Under the pieces are notes generated by a model. It did not search any database. It was not told where the DNA came from and saw only the letters and a program-made list of their open reading frames with translations. Below are positions 9,751-21,788 of a stretch of 64,000 nucleotides of DNA, in pieces. The stretch is from the NCBI GenBank assembly GCA_028023455.1, contig JAQFVV010012400.1, positions 12,161,748 through 12,225,747 on the forward strand. The letters run 5' to 3'. The position numbers were made by a program, and so were the translations under genes. Positions within the stretch are counted from its first letter, which is position 1; every line of letters starts with the position of its first letter. This DNA comes from Epiperipatus broadwayi. Taxonomy: Eukaryota; Onychophora; Udeonychophora; Euonychophora; Peripatidae.

Positions 9751-10384
9751 ATAAAGTACAGAAAATTAAAATGTTTGATAATGAAGAGAGAGTATGTAAT
9801 ATTGATCATAATTTCTTTATAATAGAAATGGTTAGTAATGTGATGGAAAATAGTAATAAAAATAGAAACGATAGTGAAAGATGTGGAAGAAGAATGAAAG
9901 ATAAGAATAGGTTGGAAGAACATAAAATAAAAGTAGAAGAAATCATGGAAGAATTTGTTGGGAATGAATATGAAGTAGAAAAAGTGGCAAATAAGGTTTA
10001 AGTGAGAATATTCAGAAGAAATTAGTAAAAGAGGGGGAAAGCATGCAGAGAATATAAATGTGCTATTAAAACAAAGAAAATGAAAAAGATGTTAATATTA
10101 AATGGGAAAACTATTTTTAAAAAAAGAAGTTGGCTAAAACAGTGAATTATATATAGAGAGAATGAAATCAAATAGTAAATTATTGGAGGATATTAATAAA
10201 AGTGAAAGAGATAGGAATAAAAAATGTTTGGAAATATATTAAAAGGAATGTAGGGGAGAAAGAAATAGTATTACTAAATGATGAGGAAAAAGTGCATGAC
10301 TCCAGACAAGAATTAGAGACAATCTTAAATTAATATGTAATAGATATAGAAAAAATGTTAGATGTGAAGGACAGAGTGATAAGA

Positions 10385-11250
10385 AACATATTAGTTTTAC
10401 AGAAAATGAATTGAATGAGTCAGGGAAGAAATTGAAATATGGAAAGGCAAGTTGTTTAGATTATGGGCAATGGTGATACATTTAGAAAATAGGGCAAAAT
10501 TAAATCTATTATGTTTTATTAAGATGGCACAGAAGACAGAAATTCCAGATAGCTGGAATAATACTAGTGTAATGTTACTATTTAAAGGAAAAGGTAAGAT
10601 CCATAGAAAAAACAAACAATTATAGACTGATAGCAGTAATATCAGGGTTATATAAAGTTTTTGCATATATAAATATTGGAAAAATGGATGGAAGAAAATA
10701 ATATAGAAGGAGAAATGCAAGGTTTTAGAATGGATAGACATATTAGAGATAGGCAGATAGACAGTTATATATGGTTTTTATAGATATAGAGAAGGCATAT
10801 GATAGAATAAATAGAAATAGATTATGGATAAGTTTAGTAAATTTGAGAATGAATGGAGCTTTAGTGGATCTTATTAAGAGATTGTATGAAAATAATGACA
10901 TATCAATTAGAAATAGAATCAGAGTTAAAAATGGGGTGGGACTAAGGTAAGGCTGTCCTATGTTAACTTTTTTTGCTTTTGCTATATTTGAGAGAAATGG
11001 AGAGCAGTAGAAAGACTAAGGAGAGAGGTAGAGATACCTTTAAATGATGGCAAGGGATTGTATACATTATCAGATCTTGTATTTGCTGATATCTTCTTGT
11101 GCACAGAAGTTAGGGAAGATATGGAAGTTATGCTGAAGAGGGGCACAAGGACAAGTAAGGAGATGATTAAATTTAGTAAAGAAAAATCAAAAATAATGAT
11201 GATAAATGCTAGGGAAAGAGAAGATAAATAATTTTTATTGGGGGATATAA
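10385..11250 (+). pseudogene. LINE reverse transcriptase relict
   Basis: Recognisable blocks in order are SWNNTSVMLLFKGKGK (about 10550-10600), a NYR-like strip with SGLYKVFAYI, FIDIEKAYDRINRNR (about 10775-10830, the first catalytic Asp block), LR.GCPMLTFFAFAIF (about 10945-11000), and LSDLVFADIFLCTE (about 11070-11105). The last replaces the catalytic FADD pair by FADI, so the second Asp is lost. The segment KEMIKFSKEKSKIMMI follows, as in CR1/L2-type RTs. Frameshifts and stops throughout. Confidence 0.7.
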
Positions 11251-11984
11251 AGTGAATAGCTAAAACTATTTGGAAATCATCTTAAATAGTTGGAGAAATT
11301 ACTTGGATGAATTGAAGAAAAATTTGATAAATGTAGCAAGGAAAAAAGATACTAAGAAGGAAATTAACAATGTTTTTATATAATAAATATAATGTAACAA
11401 GATTTGTTATAGAAGGAAGTGGCCATAACAGGGTTTACTTGTGGTAGCAATGTGTTATGTGTTAGGAAAGAAGTGCTAGATTACTTAAAAAAAGAACAAA
11501 GAGAAGTAGAAAGAAATGCATTAGATGCAAATGGGTGGATGGCAAAAAAGGCAATTCAAGGAGAAATGGAATGATAAACTTTTTGTATGAGAAATAAAAA
11601 AGCAAAATGAAAATTTTGGTAAATTGCTAATTTATGGGTAGTATGAAAATAACCAAAATAGTATTTAATTGGGTTTACAAGTAAAGAACAGGCAGCAAGA
11701 TTAGTGAGAAAGGTAGTACAGTATGCAGAAGATTTGGATAAAGACTTTATGTCAGTATACTTGTACAAAAAGTGGGATGATTGTGTTAGAAGGATTGTTA
11801 ATGTTGCAGTGGGAAAGAATGGGATAAAAGAATAGATGCATTAATAAAAAAATAGGAAGTTGGAAAGATGAAAAACTAGTATGGAGAGTAAAAAATGTTT
11901 AAATATATAGAGAAGTAAACAATATTGGGTTTGAGTTAATTTATGATAATAGCAAAGAAAGTGGTTTACTGTTTAAGGCTTAAA

Positions 11985-12135
11985 CAGGATTGTTAGTAAC
12001 AAGGGAATGTACACATAATTGGAGAAATGTGGGTGATTTAGTCTGCAAGTTATGTAAGGAAGGTATGGATAATAATATGTATCTGCTAATTGAATGTAAA
12101 TATTTATTAAGAAGAAAGGGTACAAATAATAAAGT
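11985..12135 (+). pseudogene. LINE C-terminal zinc-ribbon-like tail
   Basis: One open stretch reads LLVTRECTHNWRN, then VCKLCKEG and LLIECKYL. The Cys-x2-Cys with a later Cys is the C-terminal zinc-binding pattern that follows the RT in many LINEs. A similar CHLCGD and eCk-like tail is at about 62135-62205. Confidence 0.55.
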
Positions 12136-12427
12136 TGTGGGAGAATAAATATAAACAAAGTGATTACACAGAAAGTGGGTTATTGTTTTTTTATGCTGGG
12201 TTTGGGAAAAGGTAAGAGGGATCTAGATATAAAGCCATAGAGTGGACAAAATGGGATGGAGCAGGATAGAGAAGAATATGGGAAAACTTAGGATGGCAAA
12301 TGGAAAGGGAAGGTGGCTAACAAGTTCCTCTGGACATAGTGACAGAGATTTCTGACTTCAATAAAGGAGAAGCCATAGTGCATCACAATGGCATGTGCAG
12401 CCAAGGTCAAATGTACAAAGTGATTGA

Positions 12428-12562
12428 CAAAAACAACAAAAGATTATTTGTTTTTGAATTGGTATTATTTTACTTAATACTGGAGTAACTTTTGTTAGGG
12501 ATTGGTTAAAGCACTGATCAGTTTCCTCCAACAATACTGTTCAATTTTTTTTCATTGCATTA
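12428..12562. repeat. Right copy of the ~130-bp direct repeat
   Basis: Matches 6612-6745 in the same orientation and starts where the LINE 3' UTR stops. No coding potential. Confidence 0.65.
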
Positions 12563-12569
12563 TCATATT

Positions 12570-13445
12570 TACACTCTTAAAATTTTGGAATAGATTAAAA
12601 TAAGTGCAGCTTTTATATCACCATATCTCAAAAAAGCTGGAATGAAAAAAATAGATAAATTAGTTAATAATAATAAAGTGATCTGGAAGATCATAGTTTT
12701 AAAAAATTCATCTGTGTGATATCAAACAGGATTGAAACTGAAGATATATGGTGTAATAACAATCGAAACTATAAAAGTAATAAAACATTATTTAAAGCAA
12801 GAACTTTATAAACCAGGAAATACTTAAACTGTATACAAATTTACATTTGTCATGTGATTAATATGGGAATGAATTTCCTTCTGGTATAACGAGTATACAT
12901 GCTCATCCAGATATTAGATAATATATAAAACTTTTGGCATTTTGTCCAAATGCTAAGCTAGCTAAGGATTGTCTATTTAATAGATGAATTGTATCTATTC
13001 AATTAATAGTAAGTAAATATATATCTAGCCATTCTTAGCTAGATGATAAAACTGTAAACTGTCACAACCCAGATTTGATTACTCTGATGAATATTATTTT
13101 TCATTGAAGAAGGCTTCTGCAGTGATCAACTTTAAAATGCTGTTTTATATCTATGGGAATGGAATATAAAATATTTACAGTTGAATTACATTTACTTTAA
13201 ACAAAAAGGCAAAAATGAATAAATTGTCAGAAATCACTATATATGCATGGCTATCTGCCTGAAAATGTTAAATTATTCGGCTAAAAGACAAAACGTATAG
13301 GCCTTTTTTACATTTTTATTTATATTAAAAATGATATAGTAAATAAAATGTATAAATAATGAAAAGTAGAGATTATGTTTGAATAATAATTATTAGAATA
13401 TATAACATGCAATGAGTTCATAATATTTTATTAGTCATTAACATA
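12570..13445. other. AT-rich DNA, nothing recognised
   Basis: No sustained frame, RNA gene or clear repeat seen. Confidence 0.4.
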
Positions 13446-13667
13446 AATATAGGGGATTTGAACTCAGACTTTCAAGCACCCACCAACTATCCACACTATC
13501 TCATACAACTGATATACATGACCACCCACATGTAGCATTCATACATATGAATACATATATTGGTGATTAATTTTTCTTTTCTACATGTAAGTGGTCATGT
13601 TTATTGTATGAGATAGTGTGGATCGTTGATGGGTGCTTGAAAGTCTGAGTTCAAATCCCCTATATTT
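13446..13667. repeat. Palindromic tRNA-like (SINE-type) inverted pair
   Basis: The two arms are reverse complements of about 85 bases around a centre near 13550-13570. Each arm carries a B-box-like GAGTTCAAATCCCC preceded by TATGAGATAGTGTGG. The same family, more diverged, is at 25189-25438. It looks like a tRNA-derived short repeat duplicated head to head; it does not fold as a normal tRNA by eye. Confidence 0.6.
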
Positions 13668-13679
13668 ACAATTAAGCTC

Positions 13680-16600
13680 CATGTTTGTGAAGAATGCCTG
13701 GTTTTCAAATATTTAGTCATTAACATTTAAATTTATTGAAATATTACAAATACAATTGATATTATTTTGAGACATACTAAATCATAAATAATTCTTAACT
13801 AATTTAATTTTGAGGGTCCAAATACTAATGAATCTGACACTGAAAGTGTTAATAGTATTTTAAAAGCTCTTTATGTAATATTAGAATGTTTGATAGCCTA
13901 TTGTTTATTATAAATTTCCCTGTATTCAAAGTTGTTAATTTCAGAAGACCACAAATTATTATTATTATTACTTTGCTTTATATATTCTGTTTTCAGTAAG
14001 TCGGGATAAAAAATACAGTTCATATATAGCTTATGTTGATAAGATTGCTTATGATTTTAAAATGAGAAAACTCAAAAGTATATAAACTGAAAACTATTTT
14101 GACTAGTAGTACTGACTAAAATTAAATGCTCTTGAAAGAATTGTTAATCAGTTCTAAGTTCACTAAAAACACTCTACTCAAATCTATGACAGTAATTCTT
14201 TTGAAATAACTTGTAAATAAAATAATATATATGTGTGTGTGTATGGCTACATTGATTTCATTAGAAATGCAAACCCTGTTTATATTATAAAGAATATTTC
14301 AAGGACATTGCAAACCAATGCGCGTATTGATAATTATTTTTATGGTTATGTTTAAAAATAAAGTGCAATGAGCAACAACAATTAAATAAGATATTGAAGT
14401 CTTGTAGAAGTAAAGATTTCTTGCAGTGTAACATATCACAAAAAGATTAATGGACCAGTATGCTCTATATGTGGTTATATTTGAGGTACATGGATTATTT
14501 GTATAGTTATCACAAAACTTATTTCTAGTTTTTTTTATATAGTTAAAATGGCCATTACTCATTTGTGAATGACTGCTGTTGAAGATATGACTGGCATTTT
14601 ACATGTCAGTAATCACATGAAATAGTTTAATAAATTATATATATATCAGGCATTTCAGTGTGATCATAACACATTTTTTTAAGTTCTAAATATGAATATA
14701 GTATTTTAAATCCTTATCCCTACACTTATATACATTCTTACAATTTAATAAAGTGTAAATTCTGAAGGAAGTACTTGTTATTCTATTAAAACTTTATTTA
14801 CACATATATTGTGTTTATATTGTGACAGAATAAAAAGTGGATAGATGTTTATATACATTTAAAAATGTACATTTTTATTTGTAATTGCCATATGGCCAAT
14901 ATTTTATGAAACAATAAAATGTGTAAGATATGTATATCACATTGGTCATCATTTAAAAACTGGTGTGAAGAAGTTATTGAACATAGATTTTATGTAACAT
15001 GGAAAATCCTGAGCTCAGGTTTTCGTTTAATGATTAGAATGATACTGATGTTCAAATCATGTATTTCCACTTTGTATAGATAATACAAATGAAGTGAAAG
15101 AAACATGGGTTATATTTTCTGATCATTAGTTTATAAACTTTTATATAAAAGTCAGACTAAGAGTTGCATTATCTAGTAATTTCTTTTATAAACAGAGTAC
15201 ATCAAATAGATTCCTGGAGTATCACTTTTCTTACAGAAGACATATTATTATATTCTCCAGCCAAGAGCATAAATATACTCAGGAATATAAGTAATTTTTT
15301 TAAGTACACATTGGAAATGAGATGACTTAAGTAAGAATTGTACAGACTCTAAATTTAATTTTAAATAACAAAAACAAATAATTTATTAAAATGGTTTGAT
15401 TAATTAAAATTTATTCATGGTTATCTGTACACACATGTATAATGAGTATTATAGACCATTTGCATGTCTTTCAATTAAAAAGGAGGGGGGGGAATAAGTT
15501 GTAAAACAGTAATGTCTAATTTAATTTGTTATACATTGCTGGCACACAATTTTTTATACATGAACATCTATCATTTATGTATATACATGTCACCATAATA
15601 TGAAGTAGCCTAGCGTTTGAATGTAATCACGGTTTTTAAATCACAATAAAAAACAAATACAAGTTCCAATAAATCAAATTAATATGTGTTATAAATAAGA
15701 TGAATAATAATAAATATTTTACAAATAAAAAAAATAATGTAGGTCTATTAACTTTTATAAATATATACATGAAAAAAATCTTACAACAGATTTAATAATT
15801 AGTAATCTTACTGTCCAGATATCTTTAAAACTACAAATTTCTCCATTGTCATAATAGTCTTTTAATATTTCTTTACACCAATCTTTATCAATCATCTTGC
15901 AATTAATCTCCAACTTGAGGTCTTTGAATCTTTTATATTGTATACTATTTTACTTCAGTAAGATAAAGCAGCTTTTGAAGAGCTGGAACAAAGTTCTATC
16001 AAGACAGGCAACCGGATGGCTTTTACAACACCATCTTCAGATACTAACTTTGCGTATATATTTCACTTGTTGAATTATATTTTGGAAGCATGGATAAAAC
16101 CCTGCTGACATCTTGTTGAAAAGTATCTCCATTGAAAAGTTTTTCAACATATTCAGAATAAAATTTTTTTATAAAGGTAGTTATTATGGAGATGCAGTGA
16201 TTTGTCATAGTTTTACCGGTTTCTCTTCTGAAAATCAGACTTTGCTCTACACTATAGCTTCATGCTCTCTTTACAAGTATGAATGAATAAAACCTGAATT
16301 GATTTGTCAATGAATCTGTGGGTGAATAGAAGTAAAATAATGCATAAATGATCTGTTTTCATTCTTTATTTATGGTCTTTCTGAAGCCTATCCAAAGCAT
16401 GTTTCCCTTGACTACAAGCCTTAGATTGTTTTCTGTTTTCTTAGAGTTCACATATACATTATCAAATAATCTATTAATTACAAAATCTTAATTAAATAAG
16501 ATTAATGATAGATATTTTAATTAGCTTGTATTTTTTTAAATTTAATTATAAGTGAACTGAACTTTTCAAATAATCTTTTCCATTTTTTTTTTAAAAGGAA

Positions 16601-17147
16601 GACCAAAAATTTTATATTTACATATAATAAGTTCTTAAATGTCAGTTTTTTATATTGAATTTTTAAAATATAGTTTTATTTTTTCCTATTCAAAAATATA
16701 AAACTTTTAAATAATATATTTCTTAATTAAGAAATCAAATAGATTAATCCATGTAGGATCCCCTAGAATTTTAAATAATAACTTTTATCCAATAAAATAT
16801 TTGCAAAATCATATATATATATCATAATTTATAATTAAAAAAAAAAGCATCCAAAAATTAATGAAATTTTACTTGATGCAAGAAAATTATACCAGAAAAG
16901 ATGGAAATGCATGGAACAGTTTCATCTCAATTAAATGTTTAAAAAAAGAATGGAAAATGATCAGACCTTATAAATGATCAATGGATATTTTCAAATAATT
17001 ATAAGACCTTGAAAAGATGATGGAAGTATTTTGATTATATTTTAAATGATACAAGAATTCTAATGACTGCATTTAATAATATATTCATTCTTGTGGTTTC
17101 TTTAATCGTACATTGAACAATTCGGTTTTATAAAGTTAAAATCTGTT
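13680..17147. other. AT-rich DNA without recognised gene
   Basis: Long AT-rich stretch with microsatellite-like TA/TG runs (about 14225-14245) and a G run near 15483-15491. One short minus-strand open segment (about 15795-15900) and an adjacent hammerhead-like relic (16017-16040) are the only structured signals I could find; neither supports a gene call. Confidence 0.4.
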
Positions 17148-17570
17148 TGGTGCCGATTTAGTTTCTGCTCATGGCCATTTTAAAATCTAAAGACCATTCA
17201 AAACCACCGCTAATACATGTATCCAATCGATAAATGACATAAATGTTGAATAAAAATACTTCAAATTCATATTTTAGAAATTATAAGCTAGTAAAAATAA
17301 TAGACTTTATTTCATATGGACCCACAGTATAATCTTTTAGTATTTGGAAATTATAAGTCTGGTTTGATCAGACTTTAGTATTGTTTGGATGATCCTTTGG
17401 ATCATCAATCATTCTTTTCCCTCCCTACATATTCTAGTGCTTTGCTTATAATTTCTAAAATATTAATTTAAAGTATTTTTATTCAATATTTATGTCATTT
17501 ATCAGTTGGATGTGCCAGCTGTGGTTTTTAGATTTTAAAATGGCCATGAGAACAAACTAAATGAGGACCA
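17148..17570. repeat. Fold-back element with ~130-bp inverted arms
   Basis: Left arm 17148-17300 and right arm about 17440-17570 are reverse complements, sharing for example CATGGCCATTTTAAAATCTA and ATAAATGACATAAATGTTGA with their complements on the right. The centre of about 140 bp is unrelated. Non-coding; MITE or fold-back type. Confidence 0.7.
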
Positions 17571-17814
17571 CTATAGTTTTAAAATGCAAAAACTGTGAGT
17601 GCTGAAATGTTTTCTTCAAAAGTACTGGAATTTTTTGAAAATGTATGAATTTACAAAATTATGCTACCTCATTTTAAATTTGCTAATATAGTTTCAATTT
17701 ATAAAAAGAAAGGATAGATAGACTAATCAGTGAAACTCTTCCAATGGAAGGAAGGTTGATTGAACAGATATGCATTTTTTTAAATAAAAAAAGTAGCTTA
17801 TTGTGTGAAAGGAA

Positions 17815-18012
17815 ACTACTGTGATGTGATGCACTGTGACTTCTTATAAAAACCAATAATTTACTTTCTGTATAATCACTTTTTTCATATTTATTCTTCC
17901 ATAACTGTGATGTGATGTACTGTGACTTCTCCTTAAACAGAGTCAGGAATCTCTCAGCAACTATGACCAAAGAAACCTGTTAGCCACTTTACCTTCCCCT
18001 TCCATTCCCCAA
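17815..18012 (-). repeat. Rearranged 3' fragment of the CR1-like LINE
   Basis: On the minus strand this contains GGAAGGTAAAGTGGCTAACA, then GAGAAGTCACAGT and GCATCACATCACAG, matching 12285-12385 of the LINE, and between them a piece matching 12134-12180 (GAATAAATAT, AAGTGATTA, CAGAAAGT). The CACTGTGACTTCT word occurs twice in direct orientation. The order differs from the main copy, so this is a rearranged remnant. Confidence 0.65.
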
Positions 18013-19905
18013 CCTAAGTATATAGTGATCGACCTGCAGTGACATCTATCTTAGTTTTGAAATAAAACTGAAAATGCACACTAACATTTACTAATCATAT
18101 TACCCGCTAAAAAATAAATGCACATTAAATTGAATAAAATTTTAATGTATCATCACAGATACCATTTTCCAAATATTATCTTTTGAAAGTTATTACGAAA
18201 ATATTTAATCTTATAAATATAATTAGCTCCATCCACTCTTATTGATATATAAATTCAGTATATGTGTGATAAACATATGACAATTTATTATTTCTTAATC
18301 AGGAGATAAATAGAGATATCAGAATAAACTGAGATAAAAGGATGGTTGCAATGTCAAAATACAACCAATAAAAGCGGTATACTGTTGTCTGAACTTTCTA
18401 AAATTAATATTTAATAACTACCTATCTTGTCCTTAATATTTTATTTTTAGTACATTATTTTATACACACTTTTAGGATTTGTTTTAGTGCACTATACATA
18501 CTTAATCTAATTTAATTAAAAATAAAACTATTAGTTACTCAGTAAGATGTCCTTCAAATACCAGAAATAACAAGATGAGTTTCATTCAATCCACAAACCT
18601 TCAACTCTTAAATCTTTTAATTTACTATCACTGATTACTTATGCCAATATGTCCTCGGAAGAAATTTCATATACATACATAAAAATAATTCCTACTTAAG
18701 AGTGAATTAAAGATATTTTAATGTACACACACATCTTAATATTTATACTTGTGCAGTAACTAAATATTTTTGAATGCAAGAGAATAATTAGGTACTGGCA
18801 TGCTACAATCATATGATAACATTTATATCACTATAGTTTGTTATTGCTTGGCATCTTAGTATAATTTTTGTGTCATTAAGATATACTGATATTATAATTT
18901 TTACAACTCATGACCTAAAGCATAACATTAAACTCATTTTATTATGTAAAATATCAACATAGCTTCTATTAGCCAACTAATTGTAATGATAATATTAATA
19001 ACTTGTACTTTAGCTTAAATCTATCACACCTTGTACCTATTTATTTATTTATGTTGATACTCTTTATTTAACATGTAGTTTCCATTTTCATCATTCTGGA
19101 ATGTGAGACAAGACTGCTAGTGCAAAAAATTTTTTATTAAAAGAAAATAATCAAACAGGTTACTGCTTGAATGATCACATGATATTTGAGCCCTGGAAGT
19201 GACAAATTTGAACTGCAATCCAAGGATCTTTAACTCTTGAATTCATTATTCTACAACTGCTTTTAACTTTGAAGGGCAACATTTAATTCATGAAAATTAA
19301 TAAACATCTTAATTTGTGCAATTGGCTGGAATTATATGCTTTACCAATTTGGTACCTAAATATTGTGATCTCATGAAGAATAAAGAAAATCATCAAATAG
19401 TAAATGCGGTTTATTTTTTTGTAATTATTATATTAATTTTTGTTTTTCACTTGCTTCTGAAAAATTATACATGTTTAGATACTACTGAAATCATATTTGC
19501 ACTTTTTTTTTAATTTTTCATAATTTACTCTAACAGATTTAAATTTTTTATACCCACTTGTAATCTTTTTTTTTATTAGTTACATAATATAATTATTTAT
19601 CATTCACAGGATCTTAACCTTTATGCCTATAAAAATGCCTGGGTTTAAAATTATATAACATCTTGAATTAAAAAACAAAGGGTTCCTCATTTTATTTCTA
19701 AATAAATCCAGGACAAAAAAAGCTATTGTGGACTGCTAGAACAAATTGTTTCGCCTAAAAATTCACAGTAATACTTGATAGGATTTTAGCAACATAACTT
19801 CTAACACAACTCTCTAATCAATTACTTGGAAATAACCTGATTTACTCTTTCATTTATCTATGAAAATATTTAACTATATATAATTCCTAAATTGCAAAGA
19901 AGTAA
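18013..19905. other. AT-rich DNA, nothing recognised
   Basis: No frame of supported coding value, no RNA gene and no repeat boundary recognised. Confidence 0.4.
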
Positions 19906-20289
19906 TATCAGATTTCATGTGGATGTCAGAAATTATATATTGGTGAATCGAGATGTTCTGTGGAGAAAAGATTGAAGGAGCATCAATTATTATATAATCG
20001 AAGTAAAAATAATGTAAATAGTCAATTTAATACAGCTTCAGTATTCTTTGACCATGAAAAAACTTGTAATTATAGATTTACATTTAATAGTAGTGAAATA
20101 AAAATATTAATGGAAGAAAGAAATCATAAAAAGAGGAAAATTAAAGAGGCAATTTTGATTGATAAATATAAGGATGATGTTATTAATAGGCAAGTTGCAA
20201 ATACGGCCATACACAGCTTATGGAAATTACTTAACATTAAGTTTAAAAAATTTGAAATTCAGTTAAAGCTGATGAGGATTACCATGTAA
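19906..20289 (+). pseudogene. Penelope-like element GIY-YIG endonuclease relict
   Basis: An open segment of about 127 codons, with no good upstream start, reads ISCGCQKLYIGESRCSVEKR, followed by LKEHQ, then FFDHEKTCNYRF, SEIKILMEERNHKKRKIKEA, and ends near IHSLWKLLN. The cysteine-rich lead-in, LYIGE, RLKEH, the later R-K-EA-I block and the final W-x-L are the signature order of the C-terminal GIY-YIG endonuclease of Penelope-like retroelements. The upstream reverse transcriptase is missing, so it is a 5'-truncated fragment. It lies 85 bases before ribozyme-bearing family B (from 20375), whose copies are therefore candidate terminal repeats of this same element, since Penelope-like elements are known to carry hammerheads there. 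Confidence 0.8.
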
Positions 20290-20676
20290 TCGAAAGTGCT
20301 ACAAAAGAATTTAAACTATAATATTGTATTTACCGTTAATTTTTTTTTAAAAACTATATATATATTATATAGAACTTGCAAAATAAGCTCTTAACAAGCT
20401 TTGCAAAATATTTTCAACCCCAGACCAGTTTCTGCTATTAGATTAAAAATACCAGGGCAAGCCCAGAACTTTATCTAATGTATAACTATTAAGTTGAAAA
20501 TCTGAAATTTTCAGACATCCATATGTCCTCCAATCCAGCTATCTAACTTAAACTACCATATGGGACTGAACTAAGTTCAGATACACCATATATTAATAGA
20601 TTTAGCAATATAAAATTGACAAAGCCTTGATAGCAAAAAATAAGATTACAAAAAAATCAAGTCAGACATCTCATGA

Positions 20677-21000
20677 CCTAATTTAATGAGCCAATAAACA
20701 TCACATGACCACCACCTGTTATGGTTGTGTATAACTGTTGTTAAAACAGGCAAAACTCACTATACGTATTGCCACACACAGCAAGCTAGAGTAATCAATG
20801 GATGCCAGAAGGCTTGTGCACAAAATCCCCATATAGTGCCTACTCATCCAATATTCCCTGATCAGTTTCTGGCTTGTGGCCTTCATCAGTGAGGAACCTT
20901 GGATCTGAGAGCCCCTGCAGCTAGATCTTAGGCATCCATTGATTACTCTATCTTGCTGTGTATGGTAATACATATAGTGAGTTTTGCCTAATTTAATGAG
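20677..21000 (-). mobile_element. Family A element inserted in family B, with 14-bp target duplication
   Basis: The element occupies 20691-20986 (296 bp) and is flanked by perfect copies of CCTAATTTAATGAG (20677-20690 and 20987-21000). In an empty family B copy the corresponding sequence is continuous (49826-49850 region). The element has internal inverted arms, about 20746-20807 and 20930-20986, that share GAGTAATCAATGGATGCC and its complement. The duplication shows that family A is an independently mobile unit, inserted after family B. Confidence 0.8.
20848..20902 (-). ncRNA. Hammerhead ribozyme motif, family A copy in family B
   Basis: The minus strand has CCAA, TTCCTCA, core CTGATGA, helix II GGC/GCC with loop CACAA, GAAAC, loop TG, then ATC in place of GTC, and AGGGAA with distal TTGG. 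The 16.2 base is changed (G to A) so helix III keeps one pair, and the first helix I pair is A-A. Core residues are complete, but folding is weaker than at 7130. Confidence 0.6.
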
Positions 21001-21059
21001 CATGTATTTACAAATGTTATATATAGAACTCACAAAATAAGCTCTTAACAAGCTTTGCA

Positions 21060-21122
21060 GAATATCCTCAACCCCAGACTGGTTTTTGCTGCTGTCATCA
21101 TCAGTGAGGTGCCAGGATATTC
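21060..21122 (-). ncRNA. Hammerhead ribozyme motif, family B (G12 changed)
   Basis: Minus strand: outer helix I GAATATCC with GGATATTC (8 bp), internal loop TGGC/TGA, inner ACCTCA/TGGGGT (6 bp), core CTGATGA, a short helix II, then AAAAC where GAAAC is expected, loop CA and GTC. Predicted site between 21077 and 21076. Helix I is excellent, but loss of G12 should make this copy inactive. Confidence 0.65.
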
Positions 21123-21265
21123 CAGCATTAGATTAAAAATATGAGGACAAGCCCAGCACTCTATCTAATGTATAACTATTAGGTAGAAAATCTGAAATTT
21201 TCAGATCACCCATATGTCTTCCAATCCAGCTATCCAACTTAAACAGTCATATGGGACTGAACTAA

Positions 21266-21316
21266 GTTCACTGATGAGACCAGTAGCAGAAACTGGTTGA
21301 GGTTGAGCATATTCTG
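21266..21316 (+). ncRNA. Partial hammerhead motif, family B
   Basis: Core CTGATGA (21271-21277), GAAAC and loop TG are present, but the triplet is GTT, and the 5' helix I strand is replaced by unrelated sequence at a recombination junction. Probably inactive. Confidence 0.5.
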
Positions 21317-21628
21317 CAAAGCTTGTTAAGAGCTTATTTTGCGAGCTCTATACATAACATTTGTAAATACAAAGTTTATTAAATTAGATCATGTGACATC
21401 TGACTTGACTTTTTTGAAATTTTATTTTTTGCTATTAAGGCTTTGATGATTTTATATTGCTAAAGCTATTAATATATGATGTATCTAAACTTAGTTGAGT
21501 CCCATATGGTGGTTTAAGTTAGATAGCTAGATTGGAAGACAGGATGTCTAAAAATTTCAGATTTTCTACTTAATAGTTATACATTAAATAAAGTGTTGGC
21601 TTGTCCTGGTATTTTTAATCTAATGGTT

Positions 21629-21687
21629 GAATATTCTGGCACCTGACAATGCCAATAGCAAAAACTGGTCTGGAGTTGAGGATATTC
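21629..21687 (+). ncRNA. Broken hammerhead motif, family B
   Basis: Outer helix I GAATATTC/GGATATTC is kept, but a small deletion removes most of CTGATGA and GAAAC has become AAAAC. A dead copy, useful only as support for the family consensus. Confidence 0.5.
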
Positions 21688-21788
21688 TACAAGGCTTGTT
21701 AAGAGCTTATTTTGCAAGCTCTGTATATAACATTTGTGAATACAAGCTTATTAAATTAGGTCATGTGACAGAAAATATATCATCATTA

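Larger units (their letters stand above)
8150..12428 (+). mobile_element. Degenerate CR1-like LINE retrotransposon
   Basis: On the plus strand I can follow, through many stops and frameshifts, an ORF1 with an SGNH-esterase-like domain (8480-8950), an apurinic-type endonuclease (about 9330-9750), a reverse transcriptase (10385-11250) and a C-terminal zinc-ribbon-like segment (11985-12130), then a 3' UTR. This order is that of CR1-superfamily elements. The 5' part appears interrupted by family A at 6978-8128, so the LINE may start near 6745. A family A scrap sits at 9215-9262. Fragments of the same family are at 17815-18012 and probably 61150-62330. The element cannot encode intact proteins. 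Confidence 0.75.
20375..21775. mobile_element. Composite ribozyme-bearing repeat family B
   Basis: Several family B pieces lie in both orientations: minus at 20375-20690 and 21001-21240, plus at 21250-21350 and 21340-21775. Shared words are AAGCTTGTTAAGAGCTTATT, CTTGTCCTGGTATTTTTAAT and ATTAAATTAGGTCATGTGAC. The copy at 20375 has lost the 5' half of its ribozyme by deletion. A family A element is inserted at 20691-20986. The right end abuts the RTE LINE tail. The family recurs at 49806-50466. Non-coding; likely terminal repeats of a Penelope-like element. Confidence 0.75.

Noticed and set aside
16200-16250. Minus-strand CTGATTTTCAGAAGAGAAAC as a hammerhead
   Set aside because: CTGATTT breaks the core at G8 and A9, and no helix I pairing is possible.
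20719-21051. Minus-strand 110-codon open segment
   Set aside because: Runs across the boundary between family A and family B repeats, so it is chance openness in non-coding repeat.
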